Positions 21,358 through 33,756 of a stretch of 64,000 nucleotides of DNA are shown here, piece by piece. Source of the stretch: Bolinopsis microptera (taxonomy: Eukaryota; Ctenophora; Tentaculata; Lobata; Bolinopsidae); assembly GCF_026151205.1 (NCBI RefSeq), contig NC_087078.1, positions 3,923,675 through 3,987,674 on the forward strand, in the 5' to 3' direction. How positions within the stretch are numbered: the first letter of the stretch is position 1; every line of letters begins with the position of its first letter. Under the pieces are notes generated by a model that saw only the letters and a program-made list of their open reading frames with translations, was not told where the DNA came from and did not search any database. The position numbers and the translations under genes were made by a program.

Positions 21358-23290
21358 TATATTGCTATACCAATGCGCGTTTTAAACTTTGACAGTCTAT
21401 AACTCTTAGGTGCAATATAATAATAAAAGTATTCACATTCATAATTTGTCAGCAATAAGATCACATTGTCAATTGTTCTCTATTTGGTGAGAAAATATGA
21501 GCTAAAACAGACCTAATCTCACTGAGTTATAGCTGTTATAAACCTAGCCGGGTTAAACATGCAGTACATTGCGTTCAGTACTTATAATTAATATAATGTT
21601 GATAGTTATAGTTTATGTTCTTACTCTTATTGGAATGCTGATTATGCTGAGGCTATCATTCACTTAAAACAATATGCTGTAATGTTTTGCGCGTTTCGTT
21701 GATTTTTATCGCTGAACCAGATTTTAAAAGACTTTAAACAATCAATCTAGCAGGAGAAGTAGGTGAACTGTAAAGTTTTAAGGTCATTATTGCTAAACAA
21801 TAGTCGATTAAGGTATTTTCGGGTCATCTTCATTCTAGTTAGTGTAGGGACTACGGGTGGAAGATGAATAATTAAAATTCCAACAGCATCTTCAATTTTG
21901 TTCCCTTCATTGTGCTGATTCCGGGAAGCATTTTTGTAACGCTCTCATGGTACTGTAGAATGAGATATCGTTGATTTAAAATTGGGTAATTATAGCAAAT
22001 GTTGAATAATGGTCACTAGCCGCATCAACCAATACGTTGTTATGTACGAGTGCTTGTAGCATAACGTTACTATTTGTCACCTACAAACAGCTGGACTTGT
22101 AGAGTAATGTCTTAGTAATTTTCATTGTAGTGGCTTCTTCATATAACTTACGATCATGATAATCTATTTTTCAAAAAATCTAAAAGTGCAAGTGACCATT
22201 TGTCGAAAATTGGGAACAATTATCTTCTGCATGAACGTTTCTTGGAAAATTATCCCCAACTCTATGCTTCGGCGATGGTACTTTTGTGGCTAAAGACATG
22301 ATTTTCAATGACAATAATTACGGCAAAAAGAAGAGCAAATTGTCGATTACGATTTTTCAAGTCGAGGCTCGGAAAATTATTTCGCTTAGTTTCTCACCTC
22401 ACTCCTAGAAGTAGAATTGTGCTCTGCAGGAGATAATTTTCTCTGCGCCTGATGTTCAAATTTTTCCACTCAGGTGGCCTTCAAATTAGTATAAAAAAAT
22501 AAAAATTGGCCAAGGAATAGGAGTTTTAGAGCCCAAAATTGGTGGTGTCAAAAACGCGAATTAAATAGATAATAATTATTTTAGTCTCTTGAGTCTTGAC
22601 TATAGGGTTATACGGGTTCCTGCTAGTTTATCTAAAATTGATATATTATATCAATTGGGGTTTATTATGGTTTCTAAAGTTCTAAGATACCGTATCTTAC
22701 TTTATATAAAGCCATTCATATCATCAACCGCTATGAAGACTTGAAATACTGCTTATAGGAGTCCCGATACAATCCTTGGCAGTCCTTTTCGATATTGGTT
22801 GAATATATCCGTATTCGTTGATATTAAGCAAATATTTGGAAAAATTTCCTTCGTCTTCTGAACTATCATTGACATTAGCTGAGAACTAGAGTCATAATTG
22901 TTTATAATTACTGAGATTCGGCAGAGAGACCGGTGCCATCCGATAAGCCGCTCGGGCGCTTTCCTTAGCTTATAATAACATCTATGACAGCCAAGTGCAT
23001 TTTAAAGAAATTTTCCCTTGAGTATGATAATCAAAACCAGTTTTATCGTGTTCAGCGTCCTCGAAAACATTTACATAGGGTTACATGATTTTCGCTTCGA
23101 TATTCATTAACAAAAAATCCTTCTATCTTAAAATTTCTGGCCCAGCTGCCTGCTAGGTTTCAGAAGGTGATACCAGATCAAGATGCTGCAATAATTGCGC
23201 AGCTCCTATTATAATTGGATCCAATTACACGCGATACACTATACTATTCCATGTAAGGCCTGATCAAGTAGCTTGAGCTCTGGTGACGTA

Positions 23291-23326
23291 GTCGTATGCC
23301 GACTATCCTAGTCGGCATACGACACG
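23291..23326. repeat. 15-bp stem hairpin
   Basis: GTCGTATGCCGACTA and TAGTCGGCATACGAC are exact complements around a TCC loop. Present also at about 49825 but absent from the inverted unit 1 copy near 12715, so it is a small insertion. Confidence 0.7.
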
Positions 23327-23620
23327 TTACGAATGTGATCGCGTGTCCGAGGATTTACGAATCAACGTCACGTGATAGGATCAGAGGAAATAATTAACCT
23401 ACGCGGGTGATGCTTATAGAGGGCTCTCTGCTTTGGAATAGTTTGTTTTGTCATTTGTTTCAAGCGGTGCTTTTTTGCTACTCTGTAGGTTTAGTTTAAG
23501 TTTCTTTGTAGGAAATTACAAGACTGGGCACATTGCCTGCGCCTAGTCATATTAGTCTTATTATATGACAGAATGTGTAAGCATAATCAAAATCAATCAT
23601 TTATCAGCATTGTATGTGAC

Positions 23621-25613
23621 ATGGAAGTTTACAAGATTTTCAGTTTAGTGGCAATATTTTTGATTCCTTTAATAAGGGGTAAGTCTTGCTATTTTCAACT
23701 ATTTGATGTAACTATTTGCTTTTCATCTTTTTCAAAATTTGTATATTCTTTTTTTAAAGATTCTTAGACTTCTTCGTCTCATCAGTAATTTTTTATTGAT
23801 GCTGGAATATCATTTTGCTAACTTAAAATCACTTTATTCAATTGTTTTGCAGCATCAGAGAAGCAGTTGACTATCGAAAGATCAGTATCGTTTAACCACC
23901 ATGTTAACTACGTTGCTGCAAACGCACATGACGGGAACTACAACACCCTATACAGTGTACAAGATAAAGCAGTGGCTGGGAACTTTCTGAAGCTATATCT
24001 CTCACGAGCTTATAGCATCGGAGAAGTTAAGATGATTAGTAGGAAGGATAAAGCTTTTGCCGAAAGGATGAAGAACACAGAAGTTAGGGTCTACTCTACT
24101 AAAAATGTAGAGACCGAAGTGTCGAGTTGCGGAAAAATAACTGGTGATGAATTTTACATTGTTCTATTTGTAAAATGTCTCTTAAGTTTAAATATTAGTC
24201 TATTGATTACTTAATAATTGATAACGAAACTCTCACCAAGATCTTTAGTAGATGATTAATAACACAACATAAATTACAGAGAATAATCCCGGGAACCCAC
24301 AAACTATAGAGGATCGGACCTACTCTCTGAACTGCGACGGTGTAGTGGGGGACATGCTGTATCTCACTGATCTGGATTATGACGCAGAAGCGGGACACAC
24401 CATTGCTGAAGTCGAGATATTAGGGTCAGGTAGGTGATATCATGAGATATGATATCGGTGCTGTACCATGTGATGGAATATTGGAATGATTATACATAGT
24501 GTAAATATATTTCAATATTCCAAATTTACCTTACTAATACTTATGACTTATAAATTATTTTCAACAGCTCATGATAAGTTGTGTTAAAAAACTTTCTAAA
24601 TTTTCGGTAAATAATTAAATATAAAATCGTAAATTTTACTTTTAGTCGCGATGTAATGATCTTAATATTATTCAGAATATTTGTCGATAGAACGATCTGA
24701 AGCAAAAAGCTGGTACAAAGACGCCTCATCTAATGAAGCTACACGTTATGAACCTGAGAAAGCTTATGACGGAGATTACATGACCAACTATATGGTTAAG
24801 GACGATGATGCTGAAGGAAACTTCTTGAAGCTGTTCCTGCTAGAAAAGTACAGGGTAGGCACAGTGAAGCTGACAAACGTAAAGGAAGGTTGTTGCGAGC
24901 AAAGAATACTTGGCACAGTGGTCATGGTGTATTCCATTGACGAGAAGGGAGAAACAAAAGTTGCAGATTGCGGTAAAGAAATAACTGGTAAGTTAATTAA
25001 CTTATAGCGTCAAATATTAATCTAGCAAAGTCATGGCAGTACCAGATGAGTACAGATGACAGATGAGGCAGAAGTTTCACCCATAAGATTTATATTTAAA
25101 CAATTTGAGTATTAAGCCCTAAATATTATTTTCTTCAACCAGAGTACGACAGCAGTGTAGAATTCCAGACATTCTCTCTAAACTGTAACGGAGCAGCGGG
25201 GGACATGATCTATATCACTGATACAGAACTTGATTATGGAGGAAAGCTAGGCCACTCTATATCTGAAGTGTTTGTGATAGAATCTACTCGACCCATACAT
25301 GGCCGTAAGTTGCGCGAAACTGAAAACCGGTGCTATGGTTTCATTAATATGATATCATAGACGCCATGAACGGCTGCAGAGCAAGCAATCCCAGACTCCG
25401 CCTCTAAAACATGGTATTCGCGCAGTTTAGATTGTAGATGTAATTTTACTTAACTAAGATATCAAACGTGGACAGCCAAATCATATTGATTCGGAGGTCT
25501 TGCTGAATCAAATATGTGTCTCCTCCTCTTGCGGTGTAAAACATCGTCACCATTAATATTATTGTAATCATAATTTTTGATTTCTTTTTTTAGATTATTT
25601 TAGTATTCAATAA
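23621..25613 (+). CDS. Secreted two-domain FTP/F5-8C-like lectin, copy B
   Basis: The most compact lectin of the array, 330 residues from exons 23621-23678, 23853-24143, 24280-24429, 24676-24987, 25143-25304 and 25594-25613. The signal peptide ends PLIRG. Domain 1 differs most from its sisters (HHVNYVAANAHDGNYNTLYS, SRKDKAFAERM) and changes the QTW motif to NTL. Domain 2 is nearly identical to A and C. The last exon adds only HYFSIQ before TAA, and AATAAA follows at 25641. All exon junctions are phase 1, the usual sign of shuffled extracellular modules. The start is the ATG that begins the hydrophobic leader. The upstream 5' region (TTAACCTACGCGGGTGATG, GGGCTCTCTGCTTTGG) is shared by all lectin copies and is the likely promoter/5' UTR. 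Confidence 0.88.
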
Positions 25614-25640
25614 TACTTTGAAGCAAATTTGAAATAGTAT

Positions 25641-25646
25641 AATAAA
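25641..25646 (+). promoter_or_regulatory. Polyadenylation signal of lectin B
   Basis: AATAAA 28 bp after the lectin B stop; the same hexamer is at 17414 in copy A. Confidence 0.55.
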
Positions 25647-25813
25647 CCGGCTGGACTACACTATTGAACTTGAAGTTGTAATCAAATTATGACAATATCC
25701 AATTATGGGTATTTGGCTAATCGTATTTTTCTTATGAGATCATTGTCGATATTAATCAACAGTTTACTTCATTTAGATTCTAAGACTTACAAGTTTAATT
25801 AAAGTTCAAATCA

Positions 25814-27784
25814 AGATATGAACTTCCCTGGATAGAAAAACGCAGACCTCGGTAAACCATTTAACTAGTTACTCACCACACTTAGGTGCTTGCCTTACTG
25901 AATGGTATTTTGAAGCCTCGTTTGCATTAAAACTTTATTTGAAGATTAGGGATCGTTCACATATTAAGTGTAAAACTGATTACGGAATGGGTGCGGGGGA
26001 AACATTTTTCAAAAAGTCATTATAACTGGCTCACCTGGTATTGGTAAAACTACCACTATACTCACTATACGTTCACATATCATATGTGATTACATATAAT
26101 ATGTGAACGATGCAGATTTATTTCTATTACAAATTTATTTCTACAAATTTTTACCCCGACTGTTATTTGGATTTCTCAGATATCTTCCGGAAAAAGTGGG
26201 AAATGAAGAGACAATAAAGAGATTACAAGTATTTTCAGAGCAGGGTAACCTTCCAAATATCATTATAGCCGGCTCACCTAGTATTGGTAAAACTACCACT
26301 ATACTCTGCCTTGCTACTGCTAGAGCTCTTCTCGGTAAGTTATTTTACTAATAATAGTTTACCTTTTTTTAAATTAAAACTGTTAAAAAAATGTAAAGTA
26401 AATTTGCTACAACTCTGGTTATAAGAGTTATTGCAGGGCCGGCAATGAAAGAAGGTGTTTTGGATCTGAACGCGTCCAATGAGAGAGGGATTGATGTGGT
26501 CAGGAACCGGATTAAAATGTTCGCCCAGAAGAAAGTTACGATCAGTTTTATACATAGTTATTGTATCAAAATTATACTAGCGAAATCGTTTGGATACCCC
26601 CCTCCCCACTCAGCTGATTACGTAATATTGTGAACGACCCCTAAACTGTTGTTATCTGTAGGTCGTCACAAGATAGTGATTCTAGACGAAGCAGATTCCA
26701 TGACATCTGCAGCCCAGGAAGCCCTCCGAAGAACTATGGAAATATACTCCAAAACTACTCGGTTTGCGCTGGCGTGCAATAGTTCTGATAAAATTATAGA
26801 ACCCATACAGTCGAGATGTACAATGCTCAGGTAATAATAATATAATGCATAACCACTGATTGTGCACATATTAGATTTACTAATTATTATTGCTATTACT
26901 ACTATCAGTAGAATATAACTGAAATTACTAAACCTACAATGCATAGCTTTTATGATATGAGAATTATTTTAAAACCGAAATATCGATAATTATCCCTAAT
27001 TATAATAGTGATTGCTTTTTTCAGATACTCGAGAATAACAGACGCTCAAGTGCTGAGGAGGTTGCTGGATATCTGTGAAGCTGAGAGTGTGGTTAAGACA
27101 GATGACGGTTTAGAAGCAGTAATCTTCACCGCTCAGGGTGACATGAGACAGGCCATAAATAACCTACAGTCCACACATCAGGTTACTTGTATTGTCGCTC
27201 ACTGCTCACATTATTGAATCATGACGTCATCACACGCCAGCATACGTCACCATACGTCGTGTATGCTGTGGGAATATTTATAATTTTGTAATGAATCTTA
27301 CTTGCAGGGTTACGGGATAGTTAACAGTGCAAATGTTTTCAAAGTTTGTGACGAACCTCATCCCCTTCTTGTAAAAAATATGATCAAACACTGCACTTCG
27401 GAAGATATCGACGAGGCCTATAAGATACTCCACTCTTTGTGGATGCTGGGTTATTCTCCTGAAGATCTAGATATTATTAATAACGTTAGAAAGGTAGGTC
27501 TACTGTTAAAATTATAAATCTTCGCTGCTGTTGGAAATTGTTAACAAAACTCTATTATGTATTATACTGCGTTCGTTTTTGAAAATGTAATTTAAAATGA
27601 ATGTTTGCCTGGCAGGTGTGCCAGACATTTGACATGCCGGAGTACAAGAAGCTGCTCTTCCTCAAGGAAATAGGTTACACTCACCTCCGGATAACACAAG
27701 GAGTCAACTCCCTCCTCCAACTCTGAACTCAGTGGCATGCTCGCTAGACTCTGTCGCGTCAGCGCCGCTAAGAGCATGACCCAA
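25814..27784 (+). pseudogene. RFC2: RFC2 copy 3, broken
   Basis: The exon 1 remnant (25814-25851) is in frame but has no start. Exons: 26180-26334 (six extra bases, giving [10 protein letters not shown]), 26437-about 26538, 26662-26830, 27025-27181, 27308-27493 (six extra bases, EDLDII), 27616-about 27784. Walker A reads [10 protein letters not shown], losing the second conserved Gly of GxxGxGK. The 3' end of exon 3 and its splice donor are deleted. A 7-base insertion in exon 7 makes TGA at 27724-27726, and the old stop has become TAT. Several independent lesions make this a clear pseudogene. Confidence 0.93.
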
Positions 27785-28023
27785 TATCTGGTTGGCGGTT
27801 GCCGCGCGCTGCAAGTTTATCACACATGGACATTAGACCTGGGTTACATTGTGCGCGCACTTACATCCCGCGTGATATTTTATTATAGGCCCCCGAATCC
27901 CGATCGGTGAAGTACTCCCCGCAGTGCACAGAACTTGCTCTAACCAGAGCCCTCTCGCTTGCAGTTAAGTAGCGCGCGACCGCCGTTTGCGGCAAAATAT
28001 AATATATTCAACTTGTGAAACAA

Positions 28024-28136
28024 TTGACCATTGTTAATGGTCTGGCCCGGCGCGCGCTACTTCGTAGCACTTGCCATTTCGAGAAGAAAGCGGCGCGCGC
28101 TACTTCGAAGAAATTTAGACGAGTAACATCCGTCAA
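28024..28136 (-). mobile_element. T3 element
   Basis: 113 bp, TTGACCATTGTTAATGG ... GTAACATCCGTCAA, with two GGCGCGCGCTACTTCG hairpin blocks. It is flanked by GTGAAACAA (28015-28023 and 28137-28145), an 8- or 9-bp duplication. Confidence 0.82.
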
Positions 28137-28491
28137 GTGAAACAAGCGCGTCGCGCAGTACGCGTATACACATGGCTATGCGTACACATAACTGTTTTTA
28201 AAGTGCAAATTATACTTTTTACTTTTTGTTTATAATTTCGTTTTTTTTTATTTTAACACAATTTTCGCAATGAGTGATCATTATAATCATTAATAAGTCA
28301 TATAATGAGTTATGTGGATTGTTTCTTTGTTCTTGTGCTTATACTTATTTAACCATTAACAGATGGTACCTATATTTAAGTATTTGTTTTTATAAGAAAT
28401 ACTCGGTTCTGTCATGTACGTGATTAACCTAAAACATAAAAGTTACCCAATTATTCCTCAAATTTTGGTCAAACAGGAATGGGCGTTGATA

Positions 28492-28624
28492 TTGTCTGCA
28501 TACTCACACGTTGTATGACCCGCCACGCACGAGTGCGCGGCTCCTCCTGTATTGTAGCTAACGCTAAATGGGAAAGCCATGCTTATATTAGTGAAACGAC
28601 AATGGGGGTCACGACGTGATACAA
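28492..28624 (+). mobile_element. T1 element
   Basis: 133 bp, TTGTCTGCATAC ... CGTGATACAA. Flanks CGTTGATA (28484-28491) and CGTTGACA (28625-28632) are an 8-bp duplication with one mismatch. Confidence 0.8.
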
Positions 28625-29062
28625 CGTTGACACACGCTGTAAACCTCTTCGCGCTGTAAACCTCTTCGCGCGCCTCCGTTTAGAAACAGAAAAGGGAATA
28701 GAATCACAAAGTAGGTAAACTTTCCTCAGTCCAATCCTAACATAATTTTTCGGAAACCTTTGAACACTTAAATCTTTTTAAAAACTTTCCGAAAAAGTTG
28801 GAGCATATCCAATCATCAGCATTATGTTATAACTCAAATTAGCTGCATATTTGGCTCCAATTAAAAGCCGCGCATCATCAAATATAATATGACACTACGA
28901 CAAAAACTCACTCATCACTGTGCACCGATCATTTCAAAAAATTATATCATGAAAAAGCGCTCACATTCTCAAAAAAAACAATGGTTCACAAATTTTTAAA
29001 AATCCGAGCCAGTTTAATTTTATTTTTACCGACCGTGCACCTATTATATTGAAAGAAGTTAG
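28625..29062. other. Spacer, no gene seen
   Basis: Contains a short direct repeat GCTGTAAACCTCTTCGCG at about 28640-28673 and sequence shared with 9076-9175. No coding signal. Confidence 0.4.
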
Positions 29063-29141
29063 GGGTCGTTCACATAATCATATTACGTAATCAATATTTT
29101 ATTTTTAGCAATTTTTACCCCCCCCCCCCCCCCCTCCTTAA

Positions 29142-30544
29142 GGGGAGATACACCAAAACCGTTTTTGCTCCGAACATCGATTTTATTTTATATTATTTTT
29201 AAATAGACAAAAAGAATAAGATTGTACACCTTCAAAAATTTTTAAAAATATTCCCTCATCGAGAAAAAAATATTTTTCTTTTTCGAAAATTTTTAAAATT
29301 TGGAGAAGTCTGTCACTGTAATACCGATAGTTCGGCCATTTAAAAAGTTTTTTGGCTGATTTTTTTTTACTGAAAATTACTTACACTCCGTACTAGAAGC
29401 CATTGAAAGGATTATATAATTGAACAATAAATTACCAAGTTACAGACCAAACAAGGTGAAAAAAGAAAAATTGGGATTTTTGCATACCACCAAAGTTGTA
29501 CATTTCACCACCCGCCCAGGTCATCAGATATCGCTTCAAAAATTCTTGTGAGTGTAGTTGATGATCATGGCAAGCTTTTTGGAACCAGATTTCTCTCAAT
29601 TTTGAGTTTTAAGCTATGCAATGTGGCCTCAAACGACTTAGTAAAATTCATCGTAAAAAAGGGCAAAAAAGGCAGATTTAAGGCTTAAAATGCCTATAAC
29701 TCAAAAAGTATCAGTTTTTTTGAAATAATTTTTACAGGATCGTAATCAGCTTGGTAAGACGAATCTTTTAGTACGACATTTATAATATTCAAAGCCACAA
29801 AATTTGTAAAAAAATGTGTACAATTTGTACAAAATTTATACAAGGGGGGACCCTTGTGTTCGAGCTAGAAAATTATTTAAGACAATTTGTCTTCTAAAAG
29901 CACCTATTTGGTACTAAAAGATTCGTCTTACCAAGCTGATTACGATCCTGTAAAAATTATTTCAAAAAAACTGATACTTTTTGAGTTATAGGCATTTTAA
30001 GCCTTAAATCTGCCTTTTTTGCCCTTTTTTACGATGAATTTTACTAAGTCGTTTGAGGCCACATTGCATAGCTTAAAACTCAAAATTGAGAGAAATCTGG
30101 TTCCAAAAAGCTTGCCATGATCATCAACTACACTCACAAGAATTTTTGAAGCGATATCTGATGACCTGGGCGGGTGGTGAAATGTACAACTTTGGTGGTA
30201 GGCAAAAATCCCAATTTTTCTTTTTTCACCTTGTTTGGTCTGTAACTTGGTAATTTATTTTTCAATTATATAATCCTTTCAATGGCTTCTAGTACGGAGT
30301 GTAAGTAATGTTCAGTAAAAAAATCAGCCAAAAAACTTTTTAAATGGCCGAACTATCGGTATTACAGTGACAGACTTCTCCAAATTTTAAAAATTTTCGA
30401 AAAAGAAAAATATTTTTTTCTCGATGAGGGAATGTTTTTAAAAATTTTTGAAGGTGTACAATTTTATTCTTTTTGTCTATTTAAAAATAATATAAAATAA
30501 AATCGATGTTGATCGGAGCAAAAACGGTTTTGGTGTATCTCCCC
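29142..30544. mobile_element. 1.40-kb foldback element with TTAA target duplication (second family)
   Basis: Arms 29142-29774 and 29911-30544 are near-perfect inverted repeats of about 633 bp around a 136-bp loop. Ends are GGGGAGATACACC and GGTGTATCTCCCC, flanked by TTAA at 29138-29141 and 30545-30548. It is inserted in an older GGGGTCGTTCAC-type MITE. Arms are unrelated to the 15.7-kb foldback. No transposase. Confidence 0.9.
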
Positions 30545-30795
30545 TTAATACTAATCAACCCCTGATCTCCTGACAGCATGATATAATATTACGTAATCAT
30601 GGCCTGACCCCGGCCCCGGGTCATCTTAATTTTAGTTAGTGGTGATTGGAGAACCAACAGCTGGATTCTAATCGGAGAGCCAGTAACTTTATTTAGGGAA
30701 TCCAGATACCGTAGACTAAGCACCTATGTCAAACTTCAGCTTCTAATGAAAACAAATATATGCCTCAAAACGTTCGGCAGAGCTTACACTTACAG

Positions 30796-30940
30796 TTACT
30801 GGGCCGCGCTCAGCCTGTCATTCCGCCGAATCTCTATGACTTAATTTACTCTATTGTTTATGATTAATATGATTCATGTTTATGATTAATATGCTATCAT
30901 GTTCATATTATGAACATGATAGCCTGAGGTCCCCAGGTAA
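30796..30940 (+). mobile_element. T4 element with expanded AT centre
   Basis: TTACTGGGCCGCGCTCAGCC ... CCCAGGTAA, 145 bp. The middle holds repeats of TTTATGATTAATATG and an ATGTTCATATTATGAACAT palindrome. The same insertion is at 58490-58590 with a shorter centre. Confidence 0.8.
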
Positions 30941-33179
30941 GGCAGAGCCAAGGACAAAACTAGAAAATCGCGATTATTTTGGCCAAATATCGCGGCGCCG
31001 CGACAAGCGGTCCATTGTTCAATAACAAGAAAAAAAACACAAATCAATAACTATAGATCCAACGACGTTTGTGACAAGTATCTGACAAGTGACAATCAAT
31101 ATTCAATTATAACAACACTGATTTCACCTACTGCGCGATTTCATAATCCATTTGCATTGTATGTCTAGTGGTCAAGTTAATGTCTAGTGATCAATTTATG
31201 TGAATGTCTACTTGAGTACTTCTAGTGGTCAAGTTTCATATGTCAAATTAAATCTATGACTCGGAACACTTTCAGATAAGTTCATTTAAATTATTAAGTA
31301 TTTTGAATCTCACTCTTAAGATTTACGGGGTTCATTGTATATAATTATATATATACTTTATGACTTTTGGGTAAATTTAATTTTTTATATCTGGTCAGAC
31401 ATTACCATTGTAATTTGACCTTTGAATCGTTTAATCCGTTTAATCCGTTTATGTCTAGTGGTCAAGTTAATGTTTCAGTTTAGTGGTCAATTTTATGTTT
31501 AGTGGTCAAGTCTATGGCCAACAAGGTTACGTCAGCACTCAGCAGGCGAGTGGGAGTGGGTTAAGAAATAGAAATGCTTTTGAAAGTGGATTCCTGGAAA
31601 CCAATTTTCTCCACGGTTCATGCTACCCTGATCGCATTGCCATTATGAGCCTACATTTTTTGGATTTTCTGGTTATGTTCAGGTAGTTAATCCTGTCTAG
31701 TAGTAGTATAAATTTGATCTTGTGGGGCCTGACTGCTATGATCGCTGCCTATGAATCTGAAAAGAATGTTATAGTAATACATCCAGGTTCCTTTATAGCG
31801 TTTATTATTTTATTTATTGTTGCAAATTGAGCTGCTGAGTGCTGTGTTAACTGTTGCTGATCGGGAGAGACTCTAGCCCTAGGATCGAGGGACAATAGTG
31901 TTACATGTTCTTGAATTGCCGTTCACACATCACACACTGCACATTCTTAAATATTATCAAGTGTCTAAACGCACTTCATGCCATGTGATGATCGAAATCG
32001 GGAGCTTTGCCTTCAGAGGTATGTATCGAGGATGACTCGAACCGAACATTTTATAAGTCAAAATTTTTTCAAAGTTTTTCTAGAAACTAAGTACTTTTGG
32101 TTCTTAAATTTGTTGTTACTGTTAGTATATTCATATACTGAGTATCTAGTTTTTGGATTATATCGCAAGGCCAGCCGCTTTGACATCGGCAATATTTATT
32201 TTTATTTTGATTGTTGATATAAGCGGGATAAAATAATTTATTTCATTTGATTTCAACTACTTTTGTTCATGATTCATGCTACCCTGATCATTATTAGCCG
32301 AAAATATTTGTTCGATTTTCGAAGTCCGTACCACTACCTACATTCGGAAGGCTGATGTGGATCACGTGATTGGTTCCATATACTTATAGAGGACGTGATA
32401 TTTGACCCGCAGATTTATAGGAAAATACGCGAATTTGTTCACCAGATTTTTTTTAAAATGCGCGATTTGTCGCGAAGAACTTTAAAAATCGCGAATTGTC
32501 GAGAGGATCTGAGAAAATCACGATTTGTCGCGGAAAAAGTGAAAATCGCGATATGTCGCGGAGAATGGGGAAAATCGCAATTCCGCACGTGCTGCGATTC
32601 CCTTTTGTCCTTGGGCAGAGCTAGCAGCTTGATATCGTTGTGTATGACTATGACCTTAATATTATGTAGTTAATTGTATTTGTGAGCCATAAATATAATA
32701 TAACTTGTACTAATTTTAATCTGTTAACCTCGTTTAATATCAATTAATTCGTATTAATCGTCTTTCAAGAAGAGGCCTTTAAAAACAATGTAGTTCTGAC
32801 TGAGAGTCCGCCACCAGGAAAGCTACCAGCTAAGTAGGAGACCGTTACTATGGCAATTAACACGGGGCTGTCTTAGTTCACGTGTGACGCCAGCCAGATA
32901 AACGCACATGGGCTGCAACCTGGCAGAGAGCCAATAAGGGACACCATCACAGATAAGGCACATGCAACATGGGACTCAATTATATTTGAACATCAGTTGC
33001 AGCTAGCCAATGAGGGTCAGTCTGTCGGAGAATGATCTGAGTCCTGAGACTAAACTAATTAAAAACAGCAATTATAGAGTTGCAAATATAATCATATGTA
33101 TATTTTTAGAATTCCACCTGGAAAGTGACCAGCGGTGTCCTATTAAAGGGGCGTAATTGCTCGTTAGTCGTTATATAAG
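30941..33179. other. Repeat-poor spacer, no convincing gene
   Basis: Short motifs recur (TAGTGGTCAAGTT five or so times at 31165-31510; GAAAATCGCGA/TTGTCGCGG at 32455-32580). From about 32620 the sequence matches 58600-59280 upstream of lectin D. Short ORFs at 31483, 31978 and 32395 show no family features. Confidence 0.45.
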
Positions 33180-33431
33180 GAAATATTTAACCTACGCGGG
33201 TGATGATTATAAATACAGGGGGCTCTCTGCTTTGGGATAGTTTGTTTTGTCATATGTTTCAAGCGGTGCTTTTTTTGGCTGCTCTGTACTTGTAGCTTAA
33301 GTCTATAAAGTTTCTTTGTAGGAAATTACAAGACTGGGCACATTGCCAGCGCCTAGTCATATTAGTCGTATATGACAGAATGTGTAAGCATAATCAAAAT
33401 AAATCATTTATCAGCATTTTATGTGACATGA
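33180..33431 (+). pseudogene. Lectin 5' relic cut at the start codon
   Basis: Matches the 5' flank and 5' UTR of the lectin genes (TTAACCTACGCGGGTGATG, GGAAATTACAAGACTGGGC, AGAATGTGTAAGCATAAT) up to TGTGACATG, then changes to unrelated sequence. It includes TATAAATAC at about 33210, a better TATA-like box than in the intact copies. It has no coding exon. Confidence 0.8.
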
Positions 33432-33671
33432 GGTGCCTAAAAAGAATGCTTGAGGTCAACGTTTGGTATATATATTTTATATTTTATATATATTCTGAAC
33501 TGTGGACAAAAATATTTGGAAACGTATGTTATAAGACCCTATGGCCTTCTTCGGCAGATACACGTCTATTAGGGCTCACTCTAGATAGAGTCAGATTGGT
33601 ACAGCCCTGTCCCAAAAAATAACACTTCTAAGATGTTCACATTTCACAATCTCAATAATTAAACTGTTTCA

Positions 33672-33756
33672 GGCAACTGGACCACGTTCAGCGTAAAGTT
33701 ATGGTCATGAAGGCTGACCCACCAAACAAAAAACCCAAAAATTGTGGGTAAGATGA
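33672..33756 (+). other. Possible orphan exon
   Basis: Between an acceptor (AACTGTTTCAG) and a donor (G then GTAAGAT) one frame reads QLDHVQRKVMVMKADPPNKK with a KPKNCG tail. The same frame stays mostly open further on. No family is recognised. It may be a fragment of an unrelated gene carried by the insertion that cut the lectin relic. Confidence 0.25.

Larger units (their letters stand above)
20194..25350 (+). repeat. Segmental duplicate of 42646-51960
   Basis: Nearly collinear with 42646-51960, including lectin B versus lectin C. Length differences are explained by discrete insertions on one side or the other (43731-47577, 47606-47728, 47947-48061, 43124-43208, 49908-49984 in the sister; 20320-20412 and 20647-20692 here). 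Confidence 0.88.
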
